This document shows positions 44,635 to 54,882 of a stretch of 64,000 nt of DNA, one piece after another (the first letter of the stretch is position 1; each line of letters opens with the position of its first letter). The notes beneath the pieces were generated by a model. That model ran no database searches and was not told the origin of the DNA. It worked only from the letters and a program-made list of their open reading frames with translations. Location: positions 1 to 64,000 of the forward strand of contig NZ_JABFDK010000012.1 of the NCBI RefSeq assembly GCF_013403865.1, in the 5' to 3' direction. The stretch comes from Winogradskyella costae (GTDB lineage: Bacteria; Bacteroidota; Bacteroidia; Flavobacteriales; Flavobacteriaceae). Both the position numbers and the translations under genes were made by a program.

Positions 44635-46473
44635 TTATTTAACGGCAATTGCTTTAGTTGCAAATACTTTAGTAGTTTTTTGGTAGCCACCATCAGGATA
44701 ACCTATTAAGTAATTGTTTTCGTCAATTAAATTAAAAACATAGTGCGTTGTGCCTTTTGGTAAAGTTACAGAAACATTATCATCTCTAAGATTCATAGAA
44801 ACAGGAAACCAAATTTCACCACGTACACCACCATTAGTTGTATAAATTAATTCTGCTTTTACCACCTTAGCTCCATTGTTTTGATATTTTAACCAAACAT
44901 TTTTACCATCTATGCCATGCTCAACAACAGTAGGTATTTTAGATTTATTAGGTAACGCAGATTTACCAGTTGGATTTAAATAAGGATATCTTGCATTTAG
45001 TTTTTCTAATCGTTCTGTTAAAAGACGATTCATCTCATTTGTTTTCTCTGGCATTTTTTCTGCTAGATTTTGAGATTCTTCAATATCCACACGTTTAGAA
45101 CCATTTTCGTACAATTGATATAAGGCTAAATCTGTTTTTTCTTCAGTAGCCGTATATTCACGTACAAGTTTAAAGTCTCCAATTCGTAATGTAGATTGCA
45201 TAGCGCTGTTTGGAAAGTGCCACATCATCGTATTTCTTGGTTTTCCGGTTTTAGGATCTAAAACTAATTTAGCATCTGTTGGGTCTTTATCTAGTAATGT
45301 AGATAAATCAGCACCATCGAATATTTGATTTGCATCTTTTGGAGTGTTTGTCCAACTTAATATCGTAGGATAGAAATCCACACCATTTACCATAACATTA
45401 GATTCTGTATTTGCAGCAATATTTGGTCCTGTTATGATTAGTGGTACTCTTACACCACCTTCTTTTGCATTTATCTTTCCTTTGTCTAAAGGATAGTTGT
45501 CTGTAATAATTTCTTTTGTATGTTGTTCCATACCACCATTATCTGAAGTAAAAATAACATAGGTATTTTCGATTAACATATGTCCTGGCCATCTTGGATC
45601 TTCTGTTTCTTCAAGATATGTAATCAGTTGACCAGTGTAATGATCTATCATTTCTACCATGGCAGCATAATAGGCATTTTTTTGACCCTTTTCGTCCCAC
45701 ATATCATTCTTTTTTGGGTACTCTAAACCTAATTTCTCATAGTATTTACGCAATAAATCTTCACTTCGTGTCTGAATAGGCGTGTGTACTAATCGAGAGC
45801 AATAGTAAAGAAAAAATGGATCTTTTTTATTTTGGTCCATAAAATCAATACCGTCTTGAGTGATATCATCAAAAGGAAAACCATCTTCGTCTAGTGTAAA
45901 TGGATCTGAAGAATCCGTCGTTGCAAATCCTTTTGTACGATCGGTCATTCTTTTATGAGCGCCAAAACCATGTTTTGAGAAATCGAATCCTTGATCTTTA
46001 GGTTCAGGATAGTCTGTTACAGCAATACCAACGTGCCATTTTCCTGAATGTCCTGTTTTATAGCCATTAGATTTAAGTGATTCGGCAATCGTTACTTTAG
46101 AAATATTTAATGCACCTCTCATCCAAGGACTAATTAAGGTAGATGCATGATTAAAAGGCAATGGTGGATGTCCACCTCTTACACTAGTTCTTTCTAAACG
46201 CACTGGATGTTGGCCAGATAAGATTGCACCTCTAGACGGAGAACACGTCGTTGCAGGAGAATACGCTTGCCAGAATAAAACTCCCTCTTTAGCTAATTTG
46301 TCTATGTTTGGAGTTTCGAATGGAGAAGGCTCGTCAATATCATAGCATTTTACGTCTTGCCAACCTAAATCATCGGTTAAAATTAATACTACATTTGGCT
46401 TTTTTGGTCTTTCTTGTGCAAAACTGCTTGACATAACTAAACAAGCCATTCCTAATAGAAATACTTTTTTCAT
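44635..46473 (-). CDS. S1-type sulfatase, secreted
   Basis: A 612-residue sulfatase with a cleavable signal peptide (1-20, ending SFAQ). TDDLGWQDVKCYDID gives the metal-binding Asp pair, CSPSR the FGly Cys77, and KWHVGI, FTSDNGG and LDKGKINAKEGGVRVPL the rest of the active site. It is closely related to the sulfatase at 31351 (same N-terminal WQDVKxYDIDEPSPxETPN stretch and same TTHYVFNLIDENNYLIGYP ending). The enzyme has no T9SS domain and is probably periplasmic. It is the last gene of a three-gene operon after the GH95-like enzyme and another sulfatase, with a 24-base gap. Confidence 0.92.
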   Translation of the reverse strand: MKKVFLLGMACLVMSSSFAQERPKKPNVVLILTDDLGWQDVKCYDIDEPSPFETPNIDKLAKEGVLFWQAYSPATTCSPSRGAILSGQHPVRLERTSVRGGHPPLPFNHASTLISPWMRGALNISKVTIAESLKSNGYKTGHSGKWHVGIAVTDYPEPKDQGFDFSKHGFGAHKRMTDRTKGFATTDSSDPFTLDEDGFPFDDITQDGIDFMDQNKKDPFFLYYCSRLVHTPIQTRSEDLLRKYYEKLGLEYPKKNDMWDEKGQKNAYYAAMVEMIDHYTGQLITYLEETEDPRWPGHMLIENTYVIFTSDNGGMEQHTKEIITDNYPLDKGKINAKEGGVRVPLIITGPNIAANTESNVMVNGVDFYPTILSWTNTPKDANQIFDGADLSTLLDKDPTDAKLVLDPKTGKPRNTMMWHFPNSAMQSTLRIGDFKLVREYTATEEKTDLALYQLYENGSKRVDIEESQNLAEKMPEKTNEMNRLLTERLEKLNARYPYLNPTGKSALPNKSKIPTVVEHGIDGKNVWLKYQNNGAKVVKAELIYTTNGGVRGEIWFPVSMNLRDDNVSVTLPKGTTHYVFNLIDENNYLIGYPDGGYQKTTKVFATKAIAVK

Positions 46474-46497
46474 GATGATTATTACTTAATTGTAAAA

Positions 46498-48021
46498 CTA
46501 ATTTAGTTCAGACACAAGGGTTTTACATCTTTGTCTGTACACGTTTAAAATCTCTAAATAGTCTTTATTCCCAACCAAGTTATTCTGTTCTTTTGGGTCG
46601 TTGATAATATCAAATAATTCTTCGTAAATCGGTTGTTCATCCGTTTCAATAGATTGATTTGGAACATATTTATTTCGGTCATTTTCTTTACTAAAAGAGC
46701 GAATGTATTTAAACTGTTTACTACGCACTCCTTCCTGTCTAGGGTAACCTTGATCTGTAAATAAGTTTTCTAAAAAGATGTCTTCTCTCCAATCTGTATT
46801 TTCACCGGCAATTAGTGGAAGCATACTTTTACCTTGATAGGATTCCGGTGTTTCTACACCACACATTTCTAAAATAGTTGCAGGAATATCTTGACCAACC
46901 ACTAATTCATCAACTACTTTGCTTTTTGTTTTATCGTTGAAAAATGGGGAATACACAATCATTGGCACATGTACAGATTCATCATACAAAATGGTTTTTC
47001 CGCCTAATCCATGTTCGCCTAAAAACAGACCATTGTCGGAGCAAAATATAATAATGGTATTATCCGCTTCACCAATTTCTTGTAAAAAGGCACGTAAATT
47101 CCCTACCATTAAATCGATAGCATAATTAGCGCGATCCATTTTTAGCTTTTCATTTAATAATTTGCCTTTATTAGACGTGACATAATATTTCATTAAATCG
47201 GATGTTGCATACACTTCTTTAGGCAAACTAATATCTTGAGGATAGTCATCTGGTAATTCCATTTTATGCTTTACATCATCGTATTTTGTTTTATAATATT
47301 CTGGATCTGTGTTTTCCGATCCCATACCACCAATGCTAGACGCATGCGGAAGATTTAAATTAATCCATGCCGAAAAGGGTTTGTTAGGATCTCTTTTCTT
47401 CAATTGATTTTTAATAGATGGGTCTGCGTTTTTATAAAAGTAATCATAGGTTTCATCTTGTGACAAATAAGCTTTGGTCGCTTCTAAGAACCCTTCTATT
47501 TGTGTTTTGTTTTTAAGGTTAGCAAACTGTTTGTGTCTTTTTGCAGGATAAAACCCCAAATGACCATTACCATAATAAGCAAAGTCAGTATCTTTATTTA
47601 AAGGTGTATTTCTTTTATCTCCAATTTTGGTATGGTGTTTTCCAATAAAAGCAGTTGAATATCCAGCTTGTTTTAATTGCGACTGCCAACTGTCTTGATA
47701 TGACTTTTCTGAAATCACATTATTAGAAACAGAGGTAAACCCAATTTTATTTTTTCGTTCCCATTGTGCTGTAAAGATATTGGCTCTACTTGGACCGCAA
47801 ATAGGACTTGTAATGTAGGCGTTGTTAAAAAAGACACCTTCTTTTGCTAACTGATCGATATTTGGTGTTTCCGCTATTGGGTCGCCTGTCATGCTCAGAG
47901 AATTATACCGTTGGTCATCTGAAAAAATAAAAATGACATTCGGTTTCTTTTGTTGTTCTTGTGCTTTGCATGCTATAAACGAAGCGCATATAAAAATGCA
48001 GTATAGAATAGATTTTTTCAT
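46498..48021 (-). CDS. S1-type sulfatase, lipoprotein, distinct subfamily
   Basis: A 507-residue sulfatase with a lipoprotein signal (FIAC, lipid Cys18). It has IFSDDQRYN, CGPSR (FGly Cys75), GKHHTKIGD, and FCSDNGLFLGEHGLGGK, the pattern of the iduronate-sulfatase/N-sulfoglucosamine-like group. This differs from the other sulfatases of the region. The frame is open further upstream (to 48084), but the ATG at 48021 is chosen: it starts the signal peptide MKKSILYCIF and avoids a 53-base overlap with the GH95-like gene. It is 10 bases after that gene and 24 before the next sulfatase. Confidence 0.92.
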   Translation of the reverse strand: MKKSILYCIFICASFIACKAQEQQKKPNVIFIFSDDQRYNSLSMTGDPIAETPNIDQLAKEGVFFNNAYITSPICGPSRANIFTAQWERKNKIGFTSVSNNVISEKSYQDSWQSQLKQAGYSTAFIGKHHTKIGDKRNTPLNKDTDFAYYGNGHLGFYPAKRHKQFANLKNKTQIEGFLEATKAYLSQDETYDYFYKNADPSIKNQLKKRDPNKPFSAWINLNLPHASSIGGMGSENTDPEYYKTKYDDVKHKMELPDDYPQDISLPKEVYATSDLMKYYVTSNKGKLLNEKLKMDRANYAIDLMVGNLRAFLQEIGEADNTIIIFCSDNGLFLGEHGLGGKTILYDESVHVPMIVYSPFFNDKTKSKVVDELVVGQDIPATILEMCGVETPESYQGKSMLPLIAGENTDWREDIFLENLFTDQGYPRQEGVRSKQFKYIRSFSKENDRNKYVPNQSIETDEQPIYEELFDIINDPKEQNNLVGNKDYLEILNVYRQRCKTLVSELN

Positions 48022-48031
48022 GAGTTTATAT

Positions 48032-50416
48032 TTAATAAGAACTGTAGTATTTATGACCTGGTAGTCGTTTTGTTTTTTCACCATAGCCGAATAGATTTTG
48101 CTCTGCTTCCGATTTAGGTAACTCTTTTATGCTTAAATCTGTTTTGTTTATTTCTTTGGAAGTAATAATAACCGATTCATTTTGCTTTAAATCAATTTTG
48201 TAAGAACCATCTTCAGATTGATTTATAGAAACGGACTTCCCATCGATATAAAATTTAGGATTTTCAAAATCTACATGAACGACACATGCATTTCCTTTTA
48301 AACTTTTTATAGATACAAATTCGGTAACTCCTTCTACTTTTTTAGCACTGATCAAAAAGGCACCTTGTGTTCTTAAATCATGAAAAGCAACATCTTTCCA
48401 TTTTTTCGGACTTGCCGGAAATACGCGTATTTTTCCGCCCCAACTTTGCAACATCATATCGTGTAAACTTGTGGCAAAAGACAGCGGACTTTCAATAACC
48501 GGATTAATTTTTCCTTCGGAATACATCGTAGTAGACGAAATATTTTTATGCTTAATTAGAAAATCTAAATAATAATACGCTTTTTCAGCATCGCCTAAAT
48601 TGGCATACATAGAAGATGCTCCAGTTGCTGTATAACCTGTAACTGGCATGGCTTTGATTTTCTTACCACTATTAAACGTCACATCTAACCAATGGTCTAA
48701 AGACGTGCGCAGTAGTTTTTTATCTTCTTCTTTTTCTGGTGTGATTACCATCAAAGGATAAAAGGCTAATAGATGCGAATAGTGTCTGTGCGGATTGGCA
48801 AAAGGTCTATCTTTTCCAACCATAAGACCATTTTCATCGATTTGAAAATCCACTAAATTATCCAACAGATGTTTCCATTCTTTTTTAAGCGGGTCATTTA
48901 ATTCATGCTTTTCATCAATATCAATTAGGGTTTGACAGCTCCAACGGATGAGGGCTAGCGTAAAGTTAATATCTTGACCACGACCAGGTTTGTATTCTGG
49001 CGACCAACTGTATTTAATATGAATTTTGCCGTCTTCGGCTTCTACAGGATTGTCTTTTATATAATTTAAATAACTATTTACCGTCTTTTTTAAGATAGGA
49101 AACAATTTATCTCGCATACGAATATCATCGCCTGCAAATTGACAATGCAACCAATAATCGTTTAACATCCATGCTAACATATCTGGCACTTTTGCTCCGT
49201 TGAAAGCGATGAGGTCTTGCGGCATTAAAGCAGCAACGGCAGCACTATTTTTCCAACTTCCAGGCACATTGTTTTCTAGGTTTTTAGCATATTTATCAAT
49301 GTTGTTTGGTAGAGATTCTCCAATAGACATTCTATTGGCTGTTAAATGCGTCCAATAGATGAGTTGCACATTTAAATCGCCCCAAACCATTGGCCAAAAC
49401 GTTCGGTTATACCAAGGTCCCATTAAATCTAAAATGGGTCCGTTTCCTCTAGAAGCAGAGCCTAGTTTATACATTTGTATCCAATAGAACGATTCTTTTT
49501 CCGCATCATTGATGGTTAAAAAACTTAATGGATAATAGTCGTGCCACCATTTTTGATGGGTAGATACAAAGTTGTCTTTTTGGATAAGTACTTCTGCAGT
49601 TTCTAAATTTTCATTAACAATTTCTAGTGAGTTATGATCAGGAAAACAATGGTGTACACTCGCTATTAATTGTTGTTTTCCGGAAGGATTACCTGTTATT
49701 TTATAACCTGTAGTAGTTTCTCCTCTATTATCATACAAGGGTTGGTAACAGAATTTGTAACCGTTTTTCTCACTGAACGTCGGTTTGGGTGCCATTTCTA
49801 AAGTTACAGCCCTCATTTTATCCCATGTACCTCCTTTTGGTCCTCCACCACTCTTTAAAACTTCGTATACAGGAGGAATAGGATCTTCAGCATGCCATGT
49901 GATTTCTACGTCTTCATCTTTTGTATCTGTTTCAAAATAAATGATATCAGTGGTGCTATGTGTAAACCCTTTAATGTTATAACTTCCTTTAGTCGTTGTG
50001 ATAGTACCTATTAATTCTGCGTCCCATAAATCTAAACGCATATCAATACCAGTAATCTTTCCTTTAGATCTCAGTTTAAAATGACCTAATGGTAAACGGC
50101 TTCGTTTAATCCAAAGCATTTCATCCGCCTTTGTTTCAGCTTCTCTATGATCGTAATAATCATGTCTACCAATATGTAATGAGATGACATTGTCGTTTTC
50201 CTCTGGACTTTGATACAATAAAAAGCCAACATTACCATTTCCTGAATAAGGCGCGGTTTGCCATTTGTCTGGAACAAGATCCCAAAGCAGGTCGTGTTTG
50301 GATAAAAAGGATTCATAATCCACTTTAAAATCGACCTGATTATTCTGAGAAAATAAGGTGCTCGAAACAAGAATAAAAAGATAAAGAATACGTATTTCTA
50401 ATTTTAATCGAAACAT
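48032..50416 (-). CDS. GH95-type alpha-L-fucosidase/galactosidase family enzyme
   Basis: A 794-residue exported enzyme (signal peptide 1-23). An N-terminal beta-sandwich contains YSGNGNVGFLLYQ and WDAELIG. The helical-barrel core has HQKWWHDYYPLSFL, YWIQMYKLGSASR, ILDLMGPWYNRTFWPMVWGDLNVQLIYW (residues 329-355) and a C-terminal beta domain. This is the GH95 layout; known members release alpha-1,2-L-fucose or L-galactose. By eye, the NxN pair of BbAfcA-type GH95 aligns with Asp347 and Asn349, so the first Asn is an Asp. In this locus it would remove terminal fucose from desulfated oligosaccharides. It begins the three-gene reverse operon with the two sulfatases. Confidence 0.85.
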   Translation of the reverse strand: MFRLKLEIRILYLFILVSSTLFSQNNQVDFKVDYESFLSKHDLLWDLVPDKWQTAPYSGNGNVGFLLYQSPEENDNVISLHIGRHDYYDHREAETKADEMLWIKRSRLPLGHFKLRSKGKITGIDMRLDLWDAELIGTITTTKGSYNIKGFTHSTTDIIYFETDTKDEDVEITWHAEDPIPPVYEVLKSGGGPKGGTWDKMRAVTLEMAPKPTFSEKNGYKFCYQPLYDNRGETTTGYKITGNPSGKQQLIASVHHCFPDHNSLEIVNENLETAEVLIQKDNFVSTHQKWWHDYYPLSFLTINDAEKESFYWIQMYKLGSASRGNGPILDLMGPWYNRTFWPMVWGDLNVQLIYWTHLTANRMSIGESLPNNIDKYAKNLENNVPGSWKNSAAVAALMPQDLIAFNGAKVPDMLAWMLNDYWLHCQFAGDDIRMRDKLFPILKKTVNSYLNYIKDNPVEAEDGKIHIKYSWSPEYKPGRGQDINFTLALIRWSCQTLIDIDEKHELNDPLKKEWKHLLDNLVDFQIDENGLMVGKDRPFANPHRHYSHLLAFYPLMVITPEKEEDKKLLRTSLDHWLDVTFNSGKKIKAMPVTGYTATGASSMYANLGDAEKAYYYLDFLIKHKNISSTTMYSEGKINPVIESPLSFATSLHDMMLQSWGGKIRVFPASPKKWKDVAFHDLRTQGAFLISAKKVEGVTEFVSIKSLKGNACVVHVDFENPKFYIDGKSVSINQSEDGSYKIDLKQNESVIITSKEINKTDLSIKELPKSEAEQNLFGYGEKTKRLPGHKYYSSY

Positions 50417-50742
50417 GGACTAATATTTGTTTAGATAATGAATAACAAATATATTTTATTAACTAAAGAAAGTTGTTCTCTAATCTTGCAATTACTTTCT
50501 TTATTTCAGCATTCAGTAAATATATAGTGCGTAAACCAAATTTTAAATATGAAATATGACACCCTTTTGGTTACTAATCCGTATAGGAAAAAAAAATGAA
50601 TTGACCCTAAGAACGTCCATGATGACGCGCGATGATTTGCTCAAGTTTAAATTGAGTAAGAAAATGGTCGATAACAGAAAACACATTGTAGCATTAATGC
50701 ATAGTTTTACATTATTAATTCCAATATCCAATCCAGATCAAA
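50417..50742. promoter_or_regulatory. Divergent control region between the two degradation operons
   Basis: This 326-base region separates the reverse GH95/sulfatase operon from the forward sulfatase/beta-helix operon. On the reverse strand TATATTTG (50453-50446) is a good -7 element 30 bases before the GH95-like start, but no TTG lies at -33. A 64-codon forward frame overlapping the next start lacks any recognisable feature and is not called. Confidence 0.45.
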
Positions 50743-52266
50743 ATGTATAAATCTATAATTGCAATTTTTGTATTATGTTTTAGCCAACATATACGAGCAC
50801 AAGAACAAGTAGATACTAGTCGTCCAAATATCATATTTATTTTTGCCGATGATATGGGAATAGGTGATGTTTCTCATACCACAGGAAAAGCGGCGACACC
50901 ACACTTAGATCGTTTGGCAGAAGAAGGGATTCGTTTTACAGATGCACATACCTCATCTTCCGTTTGCACACCGTCTCGCTATTCACTTTTAACCGGTCGT
51001 TATAATTGGAGAACAAGTTTATCTAAAGGGGTCATCCATAAACCGACTGCAAAACCGTTGCTTAAAAAAGATGAAACAACCGTAGCAAGTTTGTTAAAGC
51101 AAGCAGATTATCATACGGCAATGATTGGTAAATGGCATTTAGGTATCGGTTGGGAACTGTTACCTAATTATAAGAAGGAAAAATGGCAAATAGGTGGAGG
51201 ATGGAATATCGATTATACTAAACCTGCTATAACGCCAACAAGTAATGGCTTTGATTACTTTTATGGCATTGCAGCTTCTTTAGATATGCCTCCTTATGTA
51301 TATATTGAAAATGAAAAAGTGACAGAAATCCCTTCTGTTATGAATGACCCAAAGATACGTTCTAGAAAAGGGCCTTCTGCTCCAAGTTTTAAATCAGGTG
51401 AATGTTTACAAGTTTTTGCAGAAAAATCAGTGGATTATATAAACGAGAGAGCTGAAGAAAAAGAACCGTTCTTTTTATACTTGCCATTAACCTCACCACA
51501 TACGCCTATTGTTCCTAGTGAAAAATGGAGAGGAAAGTCTGAATTAGGACCTTATGGTGATTTTTTAATGGAAACAGATTGGGTTGTAGGAGAAGTTTTA
51601 AAAGCTTTGGATAAACATAATTTATCCGAAAACACCATTGTTATATTTTCTACGGACAATGGGTGTTCGCCTGCTGCAAAAATTCCTGCTTTAAAAAAGA
51701 AAGGACACTCACCTAGTGGAAATCTAAGAGGAAATAAAGCCGATATTTACGAAGGTGGCCATCGCGTTCCTCTTATTGTTCGTTGGCCAGAAGTTATAAC
51801 AGCAGGAACACAAACAGATAGATTAACATGTATGACTGACTTTATTGCTACTTGTTCTGAAATTACTGGTGTAAAATTAGATGATACATCAGGTGTCGAT
51901 GCCATTTCTTTTTTACCAACGTTAAAAGATCCAAAGAAAACAAATAGAGAAGACATTATTAGCCATAGTATTAATGGTTCTTTTTCTATCAGAAAAGGAG
52001 ATTGGAAACTAGCACTTTGTCCAGGGTCTGGTGGTTGGAGTACGCCAAGAGCAGGGCAAACACCAGAAGGATCACCTAGTGTGCAGTTATTCAACCTATC
52101 AGACGATATTGCTGAGACAACAAATCTGCAGGATAAATACCCTGAAAAAGTAGAAGAATTAACCCAACTACTTCAATCTTATGTTGACAAAGGAAGAAGT
52201 ACACCTGGGGAAATTCAAAAAAATGATAGAGATGTCAATATTTATGCAGAAGATAAAGCAAAATAA
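50743..52266 (+). CDS. S1-type arylsulfatase, secreted
   Basis: A 507-residue sulfatase with a signal peptide (1-20, ending IRAQ). FADDMGIGD supplies the metal-binding Asp pair, CTPSR the FGly Cys75, GKWHLGIG and FSTDNGCSP the remaining metal and sulfate ligands, and GGHRVPLIVRWP closes the core. It resembles the sulfatase at 61993 (same VCTP[ST]RY, TGRY[NS]WRT and GGHR[VI]P stretches) and general arylsulfatase A-like enzymes. It opens a forward operon with the two beta-helix proteins and the beta-propeller protein; 38 bases follow to the next gene. Confidence 0.92.
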   Translation: MYKSIIAIFVLCFSQHIRAQEQVDTSRPNIIFIFADDMGIGDVSHTTGKAATPHLDRLAEEGIRFTDAHTSSSVCTPSRYSLLTGRYNWRTSLSKGVIHKPTAKPLLKKDETTVASLLKQADYHTAMIGKWHLGIGWELLPNYKKEKWQIGGGWNIDYTKPAITPTSNGFDYFYGIAASLDMPPYVYIENEKVTEIPSVMNDPKIRSRKGPSAPSFKSGECLQVFAEKSVDYINERAEEKEPFFLYLPLTSPHTPIVPSEKWRGKSELGPYGDFLMETDWVVGEVLKALDKHNLSENTIVIFSTDNGCSPAAKIPALKKKGHSPSGNLRGNKADIYEGGHRVPLIVRWPEVITAGTQTDRLTCMTDFIATCSEITGVKLDDTSGVDAISFLPTLKDPKKTNREDIISHSINGSFSIRKGDWKLALCPGSGGWSTPRAGQTPEGSPSVQLFNLSDDIAETTNLQDKYPEKVEELTQLLQSYVDKGRSTPGEIQKNDRDVNIYAEDKAK

Positions 52267-52304
52267 ATTACAGCTTAAATAGGAATAAAAAAATATCTAA
52301 ACGA

Positions 52305-54857
52305 ATGAAAAACTTAATTACCTTATTATTATTCTTATCTATTGTACCAATGTATGCACTAGATATCCATGTCGCTACAAATGGTTCAGATTCTAATGAA
52401 GGAACGGCATCTAAGCCTTTGTTAACTATTGAAGCTGCTCAGAAAAAATTAAGAGCTAGTGGACGTTTAGGAAAAGAACCCTGTCAAATCATCATGCATC
52501 AAGGCACTTATAGATTAAACACGCCTCTAAGGATTACGACAGAAGATAGTGGTAGTGAGCAATTCCCTGTTATGTATGCTGCAGCTAAAAATGAAGAGGT
52601 CGTTATTACTGGAGCGCAATTAATTTCCTCTAAATGGGAATTATTTAAGGATGGCATCTATAGAACTAACGTTGGTGATTTAAATGCTATAGATCAACTT
52701 TTTGTAGATCATACCAGACAACATATGGCTAGGTATCCAAATTTTAACGCTGGATTTATACCTACAGGTGGTGATGATTCTGTACGTGGTAAAAAAGCAG
52801 GCACAGTTCCTTTTTCAGGAGCGACGCCAGACGCTTGGGATGCTAAAAAGGCCGCAGAATGGGAAAATCCAGAAGGAGCCATCTTAAATGGAATGCACAG
52901 AGGGCTTTGGGGAAGTCAGCATTATTTTGTGACGGGTAAAAACGATAAAGGAGAATTGGTTTACGAAGGTGGTTGGCAAAACAACCGATCTGCTCCGCCT
53001 CACAAAGGGTATCGCATGATTGAAAACGTTTTTGAAGAATTAGATGTTCCGGGAGAATGGTATCATAATACCAAGGACGGTTGGTTATATTATATGCCAG
53101 AAGCCCATGTAAATCTTGACGACACAAAAATTGAAGCCGTTCTTCAAATTAAACACCTTATTGAGATTTATGGAGAGCATAAACTACCTGTTGCAGAAAT
53201 GGTTATTCACAAAAGTGGTAATGCACAAAAAGAAACCATTGTTAAAAACTACGAAACAACTAAGGCGGTAAAACATATTCAGATTTCTGGTATTCACTTT
53301 ACGGGAACAAAAAGAACCTTAAAAGAAACCATTGAGCCTTTACTCAGAAGCGATTGGTGTGTATATCGTGGAGGTGCTATTCATATACGTGGCACGGAGA
53401 ATATTATTGTTGAAAATTGTTCATTCGAAGAATTGGGAGGAAACGCTGTATTTATTGATAGTTATAATCGTCATATAGAAATTAAAAGCAACTTTTTTCA
53501 GAATAATGGTTCTACGGATGTGAACTTGGTTGGTTCCTTTGCTGCGGTTCGTGATCCTTCATTTAGTTTTCAACATCTTCCACCACCAATAGATGAAATA
53601 GACACTACAATTGGTCCAAAATCTGAAGAATATCCAGCAGATTGTATAGTTGAAAATAATTTAATGATGCGTTGTGGTCGTTTTGAAAAGCAAGCCTCAG
53701 GAATCAATATTTCTATGTCATCAAGAATTACAATTGCCCACAATACTATTAGTCATACACCAAGAGCCGCCATAAATATTTGTGATGGTACTTGGGGAGG
53801 TCATATTATAGAATGGAACGATTGTTTTGAAACTGTACTAGAAACGCACGATCATGGCGCATTTAATTCTTGGGGAAGAGATCGTTTTTGGTTTAGAGCT
53901 GGCCCATCAGGACCAGATTTAATGGATGAAAATGGAAAGCCTATGATTAGTAATTATATAGAAAAGTATCCGAATATGCCTTTATGGGATGCGTATCAAA
54001 CAACTACAATTAGAAATAACAGAATGCAATGCGATCATGGTTGGGATATCGATTTAGATGATGGTTCCACTAATTATGAAATCTATAATAATATCAGTCT
54101 TTCAGGTGGTATTAAAACACGTGAAGGCTATCATCGTAATGTTACTAATAATGTAATCTTAGGTAGAGGATACACCTGTAATGTACCATACCCTAAACCA
54201 ACGCATGATATTTTTGAAAGTAACATTTTATGGGGCGGAACAGTATACAAATCTAGTAATCCAACGCTTTGGGGAGGTATACGTAATAAAAATTTCATTC
54301 ACAATCCAGATGCTAAAGACGTTGTTCCTGCTTATGGAGTACAGCAGCAAACATTAGATGATGCAGAAAGTCTCTATGGAAATGTTCTTTTTACAGCGCC
54401 TCAACATGGCGATTTTACAGTTTCAAACAAATCAGCAGCATTACAACTTGGATTTAAAAACTTTCCAATGTCTGGTTTTGGTGTTACTTCAGATAAATTG
54501 AAGCGTTTAGCGATGAAACCTCAAATACATGCACCAAAAGAGGTAGCATCCAATGTGTATGTGGAGCAAAAGATGAAAGGATTATTTGGAGCTAAGTTTA
54601 AAACGCTAGAAACAGAAGCCGAACTTACAGCAACGGGAATGTTTGACACCTATGGCGTTTTATTGGTTTCTGTTCCTAAGGATAGTAAATTGGCTAAAAT
54701 GGGATTTAAAGTGGATGATGTCGTATTTGAATTAAATTCGGAAAAAATAGCAAATGAACAAGATTTTATTAAAAAAATGAAGCAATTAGCGAACCATGAA
54801 CATACCGTGAAAGTATGGAGACATCAAGAATCAAAAACATTTTCTTTTGAAAAATAA
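52305..54857 (+). CDS. GH141-like right-handed beta-helix protein with C-terminal PDZ-like domain
   Basis: An 850-residue exported protein (signal peptide 1-18). IHVATNGSDSNEGTASKPL is the typical start of a carbohydrate-active right-handed beta-helix. The core carries GGAIHIRGTENIIVENC, GNAVFIDSYNRH, ISMSSRITIAHNT and CDGTWGGHIIEWND repeats, as in GH141-like proteins (the family includes an alpha-L-fucosidase and a xylanase). Residues about 755-850 form a PDZ-like domain (LAKMGFKVDDVVFELN, SEKIANEQDFIKKM), unusual on a glycosidase. It is paralogous to the 56506 protein and sits between sulfatase and beta-propeller genes. The GH141 assignment is by resemblance only. Confidence 0.8.
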   Translation: MKNLITLLLFLSIVPMYALDIHVATNGSDSNEGTASKPLLTIEAAQKKLRASGRLGKEPCQIIMHQGTYRLNTPLRITTEDSGSEQFPVMYAAAKNEEVVITGAQLISSKWELFKDGIYRTNVGDLNAIDQLFVDHTRQHMARYPNFNAGFIPTGGDDSVRGKKAGTVPFSGATPDAWDAKKAAEWENPEGAILNGMHRGLWGSQHYFVTGKNDKGELVYEGGWQNNRSAPPHKGYRMIENVFEELDVPGEWYHNTKDGWLYYMPEAHVNLDDTKIEAVLQIKHLIEIYGEHKLPVAEMVIHKSGNAQKETIVKNYETTKAVKHIQISGIHFTGTKRTLKETIEPLLRSDWCVYRGGAIHIRGTENIIVENCSFEELGGNAVFIDSYNRHIEIKSNFFQNNGSTDVNLVGSFAAVRDPSFSFQHLPPPIDEIDTTIGPKSEEYPADCIVENNLMMRCGRFEKQASGINISMSSRITIAHNTISHTPRAAINICDGTWGGHIIEWNDCFETVLETHDHGAFNSWGRDRFWFRAGPSGPDLMDENGKPMISNYIEKYPNMPLWDAYQTTTIRNNRMQCDHGWDIDLDDGSTNYEIYNNISLSGGIKTREGYHRNVTNNVILGRGYTCNVPYPKPTHDIFESNILWGGTVYKSSNPTLWGGIRNKNFIHNPDAKDVVPAYGVQQQTLDDAESLYGNVLFTAPQHGDFTVSNKSAALQLGFKNFPMSGFGVTSDKLKRLAMKPQIHAPKEVASNVYVEQKMKGLFGAKFKTLETEAELTATGMFDTYGVLLVSVPKDSKLAKMGFKVDDVVFELNSEKIANEQDFIKKMKQLANHEHTVKVWRHQESKTFSFEK

Positions 54858-54882
54858 ATCATATAATTCATCTAAAAAAATC

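Noticed and set aside
46498..48084. Longer start of the sulfatase at 48084
   Set aside because: It would overlap the GH95-like gene by 53 bases and place 21 polar residues before a perfect lipoprotein signal; the ATG at 48021 is preferred.
50556..50750. A 64-codon forward frame (and an opposite one) between the divergent operons
   Set aside because: No recognisable motif; overlaps the sulfatase start and fills the space where promoters must lie.
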